From Clostridium gelidum (GTDB lineage Bacteria; Bacillota; Clostridia; Clostridiales; Clostridiaceae), in assembly GCF_019977655.1 (NCBI RefSeq), contig NZ_AP024849.1, positions 4,063,001-4,127,000 of the forward strand: DNA of 64,000 nucleotides, in the 5' to 3' direction. Within the stretch, counting starts at the first letter, position 1. Each line of letters begins with the position of its first letter. Shown here in pieces: positions 16,926 to 25,241 of the stretch. The notes under the pieces are model-generated. The model was given only the letters and a program-made list of their open reading frames with translations. It was not told the origin of the DNA and searched no databases. Made by a program: the position numbers and the translations under genes.

Positions 16926-18392
16926 TTAATTCTTTAATAAATTCATTATTTCCTTTAAAAATCCATCCTCCGAATGCTCTTTACATACTGTTGCTTCTAT
17001 TCCAAATTCCTTTAATGATTCATTAGTCTTTGGTCCTATAGATATAACTTGTTTCTTTTTAATTTCTTCTAAGCCTACCATATCCACCATATTTTTAACT
17101 GTTGATGGGCTTGTAAAAAATACTATATCTACTTCATCAAAAGATTTTTTATTTGCTACAGTTCCGCAAACTGTATCATATAAATATACTTTATCTACTT
17201 CTACACCAGTTTTTGTAAGTTCCTCATATATATATTGTCTACTCTTAGCTGAGCATGGCAAAAGTAATTTTTCGTTTTCTTTCAAATGTGGTTTCAATAT
17301 GCTTATTAAACCTTCTGAAGCAAATTCCTTAGCTTTTGCAAAACATATAATTCCTCTTTTATTTAAAGCTTTTGCTGTTGCATGCCCAATAGCAGAAATT
17401 TTTGCTTTAATTCCTCTTATATCATAATCTTTTTCAATTAGATAATCAAAAAATATATCTACACTATTTACAGACGTAAATACCATATGATCATAGTCTC
17501 CTAATTTATTTATATAACTGTATAAATTATTTGTACTACCTTTTATTTCTATTGAATTAAAGCTTGTAACCTCTGCTCCTAATTCAACTAATCTATTTTT
17601 TAAATTCTCAGATTGTTTTTTAGATCTTGTAATACATATATTTTTTCCAAATAACGGCTTACTTTCATACCAGTTTAAGCTTTCACTTAAGCTTACAACT
17701 TCTCCAACCACAATTATACACGGTGATTTTAGTTTTGCATCCATTACTTTTTGTGAAATATTATCTAAAGTTCCTATAACCTTTTTTTGTTTGGCTGAGG
17801 TTCCCCTCATTACAACACCACATGGCGTAGATGAATCTTTTCCATTATCTATAAGCTCTCTAACTATATTATCTAAATTACTTAAACCCATCATAAAAAC
17901 TAAAGTTCCTTCTTCAGCAGCTAAAGCTTTAAAATTCACATTCAAATCTTGTGCAGATTTACCTGTTACAACATGAAAACTTTGTGCTATGCCTCTATGA
18001 GTTATTGGAATTCCAGCATAATTTAAAACTGCTATTGGAGATGTTACTCCCGGAATTACCTCAAAAGATATGTTTTCCTTAGCTAAAGCAAGTACTTCTT
18101 CTCCGCCTCTTCCAAACACATAAGGATCTCCACCTTTAATTCTTCCAACTATATGACCTTTTTTTGCGAGACTAACTATAAGTTCATTAATTTCCTCTTG
18201 TGTTTTAGAATGAGCCCCCGGCTCTTTACCACAATAATAAATTTCACAATTTTCATTCAAATAATTTAATACATTATTTGAAACTAATCTATCATATAAT
18301 ACCGCTGTGCATTCTTTTAAAACCCTAACAGCCTTTAATGTCAATAATTCTTCATCTCCTGGACCTGTTCCTATTATATATACCTTACTCAT
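16926..18392 (-). CDS. cobA: Uroporphyrinogen-III C-methyltransferase / uroporphyrinogen-III synthase fusion
   Basis: This 488-residue bifunctional protein joins SUMT (CobA, about 1-245) to HemD (about 248-486). The methyltransferase half has GTGPGDEELLTLKAVRVL, the RLKGGDPYVFGRGGEE-type signature (IKGGDPYVFGRGGEEV) and PGVTSPIAVLNYAGIPITHR. The synthase half begins FGKNICITRSKKQSENL and has VFTSVNSVDIFFDYL and FTSPSTVKNM. It closes the ring to uroporphyrinogen III and methylates it to precorrin-2, the branch to siroheme and B12. This fusion is common in clostridia. An inverted-repeat element (18489-18619) separates it from hemC. Confidence 0.95.
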   Translation of the reverse strand: MSKVYIIGTGPGDEELLTLKAVRVLKECTAVLYDRLVSNNVLNYLNENCEIYYCGKEPGAHSKTQEEINELIVSLAKKGHIVGRIKGGDPYVFGRGGEEVLALAKENISFEVIPGVTSPIAVLNYAGIPITHRGIAQSFHVVTGKSAQDLNVNFKALAAEEGTLVFMMGLSNLDNIVRELIDNGKDSSTPCGVVMRGTSAKQKKVIGTLDNISQKVMDAKLKSPCIIVVGEVVSLSESLNWYESKPLFGKNICITRSKKQSENLKNRLVELGAEVTSFNSIEIKGSTNNLYSYINKLGDYDHMVFTSVNSVDIFFDYLIEKDYDIRGIKAKISAIGHATAKALNKRGIICFAKAKEFASEGLISILKPHLKENEKLLLPCSAKSRQYIYEELTKTGVEVDKVYLYDTVCGTVANKKSFDEVDIVFFTSPSTVKNMVDMVGLEEIKKKQVISIGPKTNESLKEFGIEATVCKEHSEDGFLKEIMNLLKN

Positions 18393-18488
18393 ATTATAAT
18401 TCTCCTATTCCAACAATTTGATATTTTTCACTATATATATTAATATTCTCCTTAGTTTTTAATAACCTTAATTCATATTATTAACTCA

Positions 18489-18619
18489 ATATAGATACCC
18501 AACTCCTAAATTATACTTATACTATCAAAATATACCCAACTAGAAACCGGAACAAAATCATGCTCCTTATTTCGGCTGATTATCCACATAAGTACGATTT
18601 CCACCTTGAGTATCTATAT
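18489..18619. repeat. 131-bp inverted-repeat element between hemC and cobA-hemD
   Basis: Terminal arms ATATAGATACCCAA and TTGAGTATCTATAT pair over 14 bp with one G-U. Inside, CCGGAACAA faces TTATTTCGG, and ATACCCAACT occurs twice (18496 and 18532). The right arm overlaps the last codons and stop of hemC. It looks like a small non-autonomous element or a structured intercistronic RNA; its arms are unlike those of the AATAACAAGTC family. Confidence 0.5.
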
Positions 18620-19489
18620 ATCTAATATCTTTTGTGCCAATCTTCTCCCAACCTCAATATGTTCATCTATGCTTCCTAAAATATCCTTCTTAACTATTTT
18701 ACCACCCACATCATATATTCCAATCATATATAAATCATTTCCTTGAATTTCTGAATATGATCCAATTAAACTATGGCAGTCACCATTTAATTTTCTCATA
18801 AAACTTCTTTCAGCTTCTACAGTTAATTTTGCATTTAAATCTTCTAATTGTTTAAAATACTCTTTAGCTTCGCTTAACTTTAAACATTCTATACCAAGTG
18901 CCCCTTGAGCAACTGCTGGCAAAAATTCTTTTGGATCAAAATATTCAGTTATTAAGTTTTCTTCATTTAACCTTTTTAATCCTGCCGCAGCTAATATTAT
19001 TCCATCTAAATTTTGCTCTTTCATTTTTTTCAATCTAGTTTGTACATTCCCTCTAATTGAAACTATTTCTAAATCGTCTCTAAGTAATTTAAGCTCACAA
19101 GCTCGCCTTATACTACTCGTTCCAATTGTTGCTCCCCGTCGTAGTTCTTTGAAAGGTATATTATCCTTTGAAATAAGAACATCTCTAACATCTTCTCTTC
19201 CAGTAATAGATGCAATTTCAAACTCATCATTTAATTCATAAGGAACATCTTTCATGCTATGAACTGCTCCGTCTGCTCTTTTATCCAAAAGTGCAATTTC
19301 TATATCTTTAACAAACAGTCCTTTTCCTCCAATTTTAGCTAAAGAAACGTCTAAATTTCTATCCCCTTCTGTAACTATAAGTAATTTTTCACTATTTATA
19401 TTAAATTTATCTTTTAAACTTTTCATTATTATTTCTGTTTGTGTTTGAGCCAACTTACTTTTTCTTGTTGCTATGATTAATTTATTCAT
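18614..19489 (-). CDS. hemC: Hydroxymethylbilane synthase (porphobilinogen deaminase)
   Basis: This 291-residue enzyme links four porphobilinogens into hydroxymethylbilane. It has the N-terminal ATRKSKLAQTQTE, the SMKDVP loop (GAVHSMKDVPYEL), SSIRRACELK, and the cofactor cysteine in LNGDCHSLIGSY. I chose ATG 19489 (MNKLIIATRK) because GGAGG lies 11 nt upstream; an in-frame ATG 18 bp earlier would include the ribosome site in the coding region. Slightly short of the usual 305-310, but C-terminal helices are present. Confidence 0.95.
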   Translation of the reverse strand: MNKLIIATRKSKLAQTQTEIIMKSLKDKFNINSEKLLIVTEGDRNLDVSLAKIGGKGLFVKDIEIALLDKRADGAVHSMKDVPYELNDEFEIASITGREDVRDVLISKDNIPFKELRRGATIGTSSIRRACELKLLRDDLEIVSIRGNVQTRLKKMKEQNLDGIILAAAGLKRLNEENLITEYFDPKEFLPAVAQGALGIECLKLSEAKEYFKQLEDLNAKLTVEAERSFMRKLNGDCHSLIGSYSEIQGNDLYMIGIYDVGGKIVKKDILGSIDEHIEVGRRLAQKILDI

Positions 19490-19529
19490 TATCCAATATT
19501 CCTCCATACCTATTTCTTTAAAATTGTCT

Positions 19530-19692
19530 TTAGGGATGTGAAAGAAAATAACAGGTCAAATATGCGATGTATATTTTGCGTCAGACAAGGAGCTAAGACT
19601 TGCTCATAGCAAGCTATTAGTGAGACTTAGCGACGCAGTATGATGCAAAACAGACTAGCATACTGACTTGTTATTTCTTTGAACATCCCTTA
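19530..19692. repeat. Inverted-repeat element B (GGGATGT type) with structured centre
   Basis: Ends are TTAGGGATGTGAAAGAAAAT and, inverted, TAAGGGATGTTCAAAGAAAT, then AACA(G/A)GTCA arms. The centre carries GCTAAG...CTTAGC enclosing CTTGC-TCATA-GCAAG. It starts one base after the stop codon of the precorrin-2 dehydrogenase gene (minus strand) and lies before hemC. The centre aligns with that of element A around CAAGGAG, CTCATAGCA, TATTAG and ACGCAG.ATGATG. Confidence 0.75.
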
Positions 19693-20370
19693 TTATTTAA
19701 GCAAATAATCTACAATTTCTTTTGGAAAATTAATTTTTAATACACTTTCGCATTTACCTTCATCAAAAATTATTTTGAAATCATCAGTCCCAATAAATCT
19801 ACTTATCTCATTTTTATATTGCGGAAATTCTTTTGCCCTATTTCTTATTTTGCCTATAAACTCAATAAAGTCATCATATGATTCTAACAATTCTTCCACT
19901 TTATTAGAAACTAAAACTGCACCTTTTGGATTACCATACTTGGTATTCAATGCAAAAGTTATATTTTCTGTATTCCTTTGAATCGGAACGACTCCCATTC
20001 CATCTGTAAAATTAGAGGAATCTATATATATTTTGCAATTCTCATCACAATATTTCTTTATTTTATCTTTTAAACTTTTATCATTTAAAGCAATAATTAT
20101 AAGATGTTTATCCTTTAAAAACCCATAACTAAATTCTTCATTTATAAGTTTCAGTCGTCCCATTGAAGCTTTTGAAATCTCAATTATTTCTTCACTAAAA
20201 GTCTGTGACAATACATAAACATTACATTTATTATTCACAAAATGCTTAGTTTTTATTGCACCAGCTTTTCCTCCACCAATTATTCCAACTCTAAGTTTAT
20301 TAGATATTAATGAAATATACGAATAGTCTATTTCTTCATTGTAAATATCTTTTCTATTATTTTCATACAT
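19693..20370 (-). CDS. Precorrin-2 dehydrogenase / sirohydrochlorin ferrochelatase-like (CysG N-terminal, Met8p family)
   Basis: This 225-residue protein has a Rossmann NAD-binding motif (VGIIGGGKAGAIKTKHF, about 28-44) and the family pattern of an Asp-containing segment (IYIDSSNFTDGMGVVPIQ) followed by NPKGAVLVSNKVEELL. It should oxidise precorrin-2 to sirohydrochlorin and may chelate iron to siroheme. The N-terminal 25 residues are extra relative to shorter homologues. It overlaps the end of hemA by 43 bp in a different frame, so the two are translationally linked. ATG at 20370 is the only reasonable start. Confidence 0.8.
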   Translation of the reverse strand: MYENNRKDIYNEEIDYSYISLISNKLRVGIIGGGKAGAIKTKHFVNNKCNVYVLSQTFSEEIIEISKASMGRLKLINEEFSYGFLKDKHLIIIALNDKSLKDKIKKYCDENCKIYIDSSNFTDGMGVVPIQRNTENITFALNTKYGNPKGAVLVSNKVEELLESYDDFIEFIGKIRNRAKEFPQYKNEISRFIGTDDFKIIFDEGKCESVLKINFPKEIVDYLLK

Positions 20371-21533
20371 TCTTCACCACATCCTTTTAGAGTTTCTTCT
20401 TTAATAACATCAATGGCTCTATTTATGTAAAAATCTGATGTACTTTTAATTAACTTATTAGCTAACATTATGTCTTTTTCATTATCACTTTTATGTGCAA
20501 AAGTTTTAATTCTTTTTTCTGAAATTTCAGTTCCAAAAGCTTTTAATCTTTTAATTTTAGGTGAAATGCTTCTGAGTTTAAGCCAATCTTCATATTCTTT
20601 CAGATACTTAGTCATAATAAATTTATGTTTTTCCATCTTTTCTTTTCGTAATTTTTTATTTTTGTCATTTATATAACTTATAGTATCAATATTATACACT
20701 TCTGTTCTCTCTAACAAAGCAACTTCTTTTTCCACATCTCTTGGAACAGATAAATCATATATTATAAGTTTATTTCCCTGTTCATTAATATCTGATTTTC
20801 TCACCACTGGATGAGGTGCTGATGTACAACCTATAAGGCATTCAACTTCATCTATATATTTATTCTTTTCTTCAAACCTAATTATATTAATTCTTTCATC
20901 ATGTATTTCATCTTTAATTTTATTATTTCTAACGACTAAATAAACTAGCTTTGCCCCATGGGAAAGCAAATACTTCATAGTAAGCTGTCCAACTTCTCCA
21001 TATCCAAATATCATGAATTTAGTGCACCCATGATTAACAGCTTCATTTACAACTATTGAAGCTGATGATACTGGTATCTCAAATAATTTAGATTCCTTTC
21101 TAAATCTTTTCCCACAGGTTATAGCTTCTTGAAACAACCTATGTAATTCTAAAGAAACTGCTTTTATATCTAAAGCTTCTTCATAAGCCTCCTTGACTTG
21201 ACCTAAAATTTGATCCTCTCCTAATATTTTAGAATGAAAGCCACAACAAACTTCAAATAAATGCCTATAAACGTCTTGATATGTAGTTATAAAAATATAT
21301 TGTTCATATTCACAATCCCAATTAAAAATCTCAAAAATCTTTTTTAATAATTCTTCGTCATTTAAAGAAGCATTAAAATAAATTTCTGTTCTATTGCAAG
21401 TGGCTAAAAGAACTATTTCTTTCATTTCCTTACGTAACTCTTGCATATATTCTTTGTGTTTTTTAGGTTTTATTATAAACTTTTCTCTAATTTCTAGTGG
21501 AGTATTTTTTCTAATACCTATTAATCCTATCAC
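20328..21533 (-). CDS. hemA: Glutamyl-tRNA reductase
   Basis: This 401-residue enzyme reduces glutamyl-tRNA to glutamate-1-semialdehyde, the first committed step of the C5 pathway. The catalytic cysteine is Cys46 in LLATCNRTEIYF, and the family signatures HSKILGEDQILGQVK and LHRLFQEAITCGKRFRKE follow. The NADPH domain has FMIFGYGEVGQLTMKYLL, and a C-terminal helical dimerisation domain covers about 300-400. It heads the hem/siroheme cluster; the 500-bp gap upstream is shared with divergent ade. No B12 or heme-responsive riboswitch was recognised there. Confidence 0.95.
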   Translation of the reverse strand: MIGLIGIRKNTPLEIREKFIIKPKKHKEYMQELRKEMKEIVLLATCNRTEIYFNASLNDEELLKKIFEIFNWDCEYEQYIFITTYQDVYRHLFEVCCGFHSKILGEDQILGQVKEAYEEALDIKAVSLELHRLFQEAITCGKRFRKESKLFEIPVSSASIVVNEAVNHGCTKFMIFGYGEVGQLTMKYLLSHGAKLVYLVVRNNKIKDEIHDERINIIRFEEKNKYIDEVECLIGCTSAPHPVVRKSDINEQGNKLIIYDLSVPRDVEKEVALLERTEVYNIDTISYINDKNKKLRKEKMEKHKFIMTKYLKEYEDWLKLRSISPKIKRLKAFGTEISEKRIKTFAHKSDNEKDIMLANKLIKSTSDFYINRAIDVIKEETLKGCGEECMKIIEKIFTMKK

Positions 21534-21840
21534 GCATTGTCACCTCACATACTTTTCAATTCTAAACATTTTTCCTACTAATACTTTATTCAATATTATT
21601 ATCACACAAAAAACATATATTTCAAAATTATTTATTTACTATTTCTTTCCTATAACAATCTTCTACTCATTAACATAGCTAAATTTACCAAATCACATTT
21701 TTTTAATATTATATATACAAAAATAAGTTCACTTATACATTTTAATAAATTTATCACACATATTCAAATATTTTTTTACATATATAATAAATATTTATAT
21801 ATAATATGTTTGTATTTATTTTATGTAATCCTTTTTTACT

Positions 21841-21869
21841 TTGACAATAATACTTAACTTAATTATAAT
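21841..21869 (+). promoter_or_regulatory. Perfect consensus sigma-A promoter upstream of ade
   Basis: TTGACA (21841-21846) and TATAAT (21864-21869) are separated by exactly 17 bp, a perfect match to consensus and the best promoter in the window. Transcription would start near 21876, so the RNA opens directly into the tandem hairpin motif at 21896-21971 and reaches the ade start at 22034. The rest of the 500-bp hemA-ade gap (21534-21840) is AT-rich and shows nothing I recognise. Confidence 0.8.
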
Positions 21870-21895
21870 TAAAAAAATATACACAGTTAAAAAAA

Positions 21896-21971
21896 GTGCG
21901 CAGCACAACCAAGATCATTTCACCGATAAAAAAAGAACGAAGTTCAATCAAAATCATTTCACCAGAAAAAA
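21896..21971 (+). ncRNA. Tandem hairpin motif, two units with compensatory stem changes
   Basis: Two units of 39 and 37 bp follow each other. Unit 1 opens GTGC-GCA-GCAC, unit 2 GAAC-GAA-GTTC: stems differ in sequence but keep perfect pairing. Each is followed by a conserved tail, CAA(C/T)CAA(G/A)ATCATTTCACC, then about six or seven A. On the minus strand each unit would instead end as a mini-hairpin followed by seven T, like a tiny terminator. It lies in the ade leader just after a consensus promoter. I know no named RNA family with this pattern. Confidence 0.45.
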
Positions 21972-22033
21972 CATAAGTTAATATTAATTATTGAATATAA
22001 TAATTATAACTTTAAAACAAGGAGGCACTTATT

Positions 22034-23803
22034 TTGAATAAACAAACACTAGTAAATCACATTAAGGCTTCAAGCGGAAGTATAAAATGTGACTTAGTGA
22101 TTAAAAATATAACTATAATTGATGTTTTTAATAAAGATAGATTTGTAGATAACGTTGGTATTAAAGATGGTTATATTGTAGGCATTGGTGAGTATGAGGG
22201 TGAGAAAAATATAGATGGTACTAACAAATATATCTGTCCTGGTCTTATTGACTCCCATTGCCATATAGAATCAAGTTTAGTTACACCTGCTGAATACTAT
22301 AAAGTAGCTTTAATAAACGGCATTACATCTGTAATTGCAGATCCTCATGAAATATCAAATGTAATGGGTACTGATGGTCTAAATTTTATGCTTGATGCAT
22401 CAGAGGAAATTCCTTTTGATGTATACTTTATGCTTCCATCTTGTGTTCCCGGAACTAGCTTTGAAAGTTCTGGTGCAACTTTACTTGCTAAAGACTTAAA
22501 GAACTTTTATAAAAATCATAAAGTTTTAGGATTGGCTGAAGTTATGGATTACCCCGCTGTATCAAATTGCGAAGAAAATATGATTGATAAAATCTATGAT
22601 GCTATGACTTTCAACAAAGTAATTGATGGGCACGGAGCAGGTTTAACGCCTATGATGACAAATACTTATAGAAGCGCTAATATCTTGACAGATCACGAAT
22701 GTAATAATGCAAAAGAAGCTCTTGAAAAAGTCAGACGTGGTATGTACATTTTAATTAGAGAAGGTAGTGTTGCTAAGAATTTAAAAGAATTATTGCCAGC
22801 AGTTAATGAAAACAATAGCAATAGATTTTGTATTTGTACTGATGATAAACATATAGATGATATTGAACTTAACGGCTCAATTAATAGTTCAATTACTTAT
22901 GCTATAAAGACTGGATTAAGACCTGAAACAGCTATCCAAATGGCAACTATTAACCCTTCTAATTTATACAAGTTAAATAACAAAGGCGCAATTGCTCCTG
23001 GCTATATTGCTGACTTTGTTTTATTAGATAATTTAGAAGAATTTAAAATATCTCAGGTTTATAAAGAAGGAATACTTGTTGTAAATGATGGTGAAATTAT
23101 CAATTGTAAAGATGATTTAACTAATCACTCATGCATAAATCATACATGCGATAACTATGTAAATCTTCCAACATTAAGTGAATATAACTTTAAAATTAAT
23201 ATTCCAAATAATAAATCCAACAAATTAAATGTAATTTCAATAATCCCAAACAAGCTAGAAAGCATTCACTTAAAGTTAAATATTTCTGATATTGCTTCAA
23301 TGAAAGATACTAACTGTGAATTCTTTAAGTTTTCACCCATAGATGACTTAATAAAAATTTGTGTTATAGAACGACATAAGGCCTCTGGAAATATAGGTCT
23401 TGGAATATTAAAGGGTCTCGGAATTAAAGAAGGTGCAATTGGAACTACCATTGCTCATGATTCACACAACCTAATTCTTGCTGGAACAAATGATAAAGAT
23501 ATGTTATTTGCAGCTAAAGAATTAGAAAAAATGCACGGTGGTATAATAGTTGTTAAAGATGAGACTGTTCTAGCACATATTAAGCTTGAAATTGGTGGGC
23601 TTATGACGAGTAGAAAATATACTGAAATTGAATCTGATTTAAAAAATCTTCATTCTGCAATTAAAATAATAGCTCCAAGTATTAATTTCAATCCTTTTTT
23701 GACGCTTTCCTTCTTATCTTTGCCAGTAATACCAGAGTTAAAAATTACAGATAAAGGTTTATTTGATGTTGTTAACTTTAAATTTATAGACATCTGTGAA
23801 TAA
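22034..23803 (+). CDS. ade: Adenine deaminase
   Basis: This 589-residue amidohydrolase deaminates adenine to hypoxanthine in purine salvage. It shows the metal motif PGLIDSHCHIESSL, EVMDYPAV, the DGHGAGLT segment and CTDDKH, in the order expected of the Ade family, plus the C-terminal domain with RHKASGNIGLGILKGLG and HDSHNLI. The start is TTG with AAGGAGG 9 nt upstream; no ATG nearby fits. It has a strong promoter at 21841 and terminator at 23805-23843, so it is monocistronic with a leader of about 158 nt. Confidence 0.95.
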   Translation: MNKQTLVNHIKASSGSIKCDLVIKNITIIDVFNKDRFVDNVGIKDGYIVGIGEYEGEKNIDGTNKYICPGLIDSHCHIESSLVTPAEYYKVALINGITSVIADPHEISNVMGTDGLNFMLDASEEIPFDVYFMLPSCVPGTSFESSGATLLAKDLKNFYKNHKVLGLAEVMDYPAVSNCEENMIDKIYDAMTFNKVIDGHGAGLTPMMTNTYRSANILTDHECNNAKEALEKVRRGMYILIREGSVAKNLKELLPAVNENNSNRFCICTDDKHIDDIELNGSINSSITYAIKTGLRPETAIQMATINPSNLYKLNNKGAIAPGYIADFVLLDNLEEFKISQVYKEGILVVNDGEIINCKDDLTNHSCINHTCDNYVNLPTLSEYNFKINIPNNKSNKLNVISIIPNKLESIHLKLNISDIASMKDTNCEFFKFSPIDDLIKICVIERHKASGNIGLGILKGLGIKEGAIGTTIAHDSHNLILAGTNDKDMLFAAKELEKMHGGIIVVKDETVLAHIKLEIGGLMTSRKYTEIESDLKNLHSAIKIIAPSINFNPFLTLSFLSLPVIPELKITDKGLFDVVNFKFIDICE

Positions 23804-23804
23804 C

Positions 23805-23843
23805 ATAAATACCCAAAGCGAACAATGCGCTTTGGGTATTTAT
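23805..23843. terminator. Bidirectional terminator after ade
   Basis: ATAAATACCCAAAGCG pairs perfectly over 16 bp with the opposite arm, loop AACAATG. It separates convergent ade and the HD-GYP gene. Confidence 0.85.
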
Positions 23844-23858
23844 AATTTTCTAAAATTA

Positions 23859-24965
23859 TTATATTTCATATTTTACTCTACTAATAACTATAGAGATTTC
23901 TTTAATTAAATCAATCTTAATACCTATATTACTTACTCTTGGGCCATCTATTATCTTTACTGTTGGCCTTAAAGGAAACCCTGGAGTTGTTTCTTCAACT
24001 ATAGCTATTTCTCCAGTACTAATTTCCACAATAGTTCCTTTTGGATATGGAATTACTATTCTGCAAAAAGTATTAACTATATTATAATCAAACTTTGTTC
24101 CTGCATATGACATTAAATATTCTAAAACATCACTTGGAAACATTGCTCTTTTTCCTGGCACGTCTGTTGATAAATTATCATAAGCATTTGCAACACTTAC
24201 AATATGACTTAAATCAATAATATTATCTTGACTTATTCCATCTGGATATCCTTTTCCATCCGGTCTCTCATGATGTTGAAGAACAATTAGTTTACTTAAA
24301 CTATTTATATTATATGTACTTGATAAATATTTATATCCAAGTCTTGGATGCTGCTTCATTATTTCTTTTTCATCTTCAGTTAATTGATCCTGTTTATCTG
24401 AAACCTCTTTCGGAAGTAATGATTTGCCAATATCATGAATTAAAGCTCCGATGCAAAGAGCTTCTAATTTCTTTTTTGGCAATTTAAATGCCATACCTAT
24501 TGTAAGGGCTATTACTGAAACATTTACGCTGTGAGAATACATATAATTATCCATACTTCTTATATCAACTAGTGCAAGCATTACATCTTTATGATTTAAT
24601 ATATCATCTATCAAATTCACTGCCATTTTACCTATATTGTAGAAATAACTTTGTTCTTGCCATGTATAATCATTTTCACCATTCTTCTCTGGCTTAGTTT
24701 TATTAAGTCGTCCTATATTAGAAAAGGCTTCTTTTATAGTTATAATTGCCTTTTGCCTTAATTCTGGTTTAATAATATCTTCAACTTCTTCATCGCTATA
24801 TTTATCAACTATATATATTGATAAAATATTTATTTGTTTTATTTTTGCAATTGTATTTTCTCTTAAAACCACTCCAGCTCTTAGCAAAATTCTACCATCA
24901 ATATCATATAATGATTTTCCAAGTACTGTATTAGGCCTCACATTTTCAATTGGAACTAGTCTCAT
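23859..24965 (-). CDS. HD-GYP domain protein (probable c-di-GMP phosphodiesterase)
   Basis: This 368-residue protein has an N-terminal beta domain (about 1-75, LVPIENVRPNTVLGKSLYD style) and an HD-GYP domain at about 130-320. The metal-binding HD is in GALIHDIGKSLLP, the second motif is LQHHERPDGKGYPDGI with the GYP triad, and SHSVNV supplies an upstream His. Such enzymes usually degrade cyclic di-GMP to pGpG or GMP. It is an isolated gene; a hairpin at 25001-25045 lies 36 nt before the start codon. The C-terminal 50 residues resemble a small beta extension. Confidence 0.88.
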   Translation of the reverse strand: MRLVPIENVRPNTVLGKSLYDIDGRILLRAGVVLRENTIAKIKQINILSIYIVDKYSDEEVEDIIKPELRQKAIITIKEAFSNIGRLNKTKPEKNGENDYTWQEQSYFYNIGKMAVNLIDDILNHKDVMLALVDIRSMDNYMYSHSVNVSVIALTIGMAFKLPKKKLEALCIGALIHDIGKSLLPKEVSDKQDQLTEDEKEIMKQHPRLGYKYLSSTYNINSLSKLIVLQHHERPDGKGYPDGISQDNIIDLSHIVSVANAYDNLSTDVPGKRAMFPSDVLEYLMSYAGTKFDYNIVNTFCRIVIPYPKGTIVEISTGEIAIVEETTPGFPLRPTVKIIDGPRVSNIGIKIDLIKEISIVISRVKYEI

Positions 24966-25000
24966 AGCTTATCCCCCTAAAATGGCTATCATTTCCCCCA

Positions 25001-25045
25001 TAATTCTAAATATGGATTATCATTCATAATCTACTTTTAGAATTA
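25001..25045 (-). promoter_or_regulatory. Nested hairpin upstream of the HD-GYP gene
   Basis: TAATTCTAAA faces TTTAGAATTA, and inside GATTAT-CATTC-ATAATC forms a second stem. It is either a leader structure of the HD-GYP mRNA or a distant terminator for the HAD gene. No c-di-GMP riboswitch consensus is visible. The rest of the 276-bp gap is AT-rich with no other signal. Confidence 0.4.
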
Positions 25046-25241
25046 TTGTTGTTGCGTTCTGAATCCATAGATGTACAATTTTTGCATACCTATCTATTAT
25101 ATTCGTATTCTTTACATTAATCTATATAGCTTGTAGCTGTTTTTCAAAATTTAGGGATGATATATATAATTTTATTTTAGCTATGATTTCTAATATATTC
25201 TCCTATATTCCCATTAAAAGTAGCTTTAAAAATAAATATTT

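Noticed and set aside
21896..21971. CRISPR or purine riboswitch
   Set aside because: Only two units, no spacer-like unique sequence between identical repeats, and none of the purine-riboswitch conserved loops are present.
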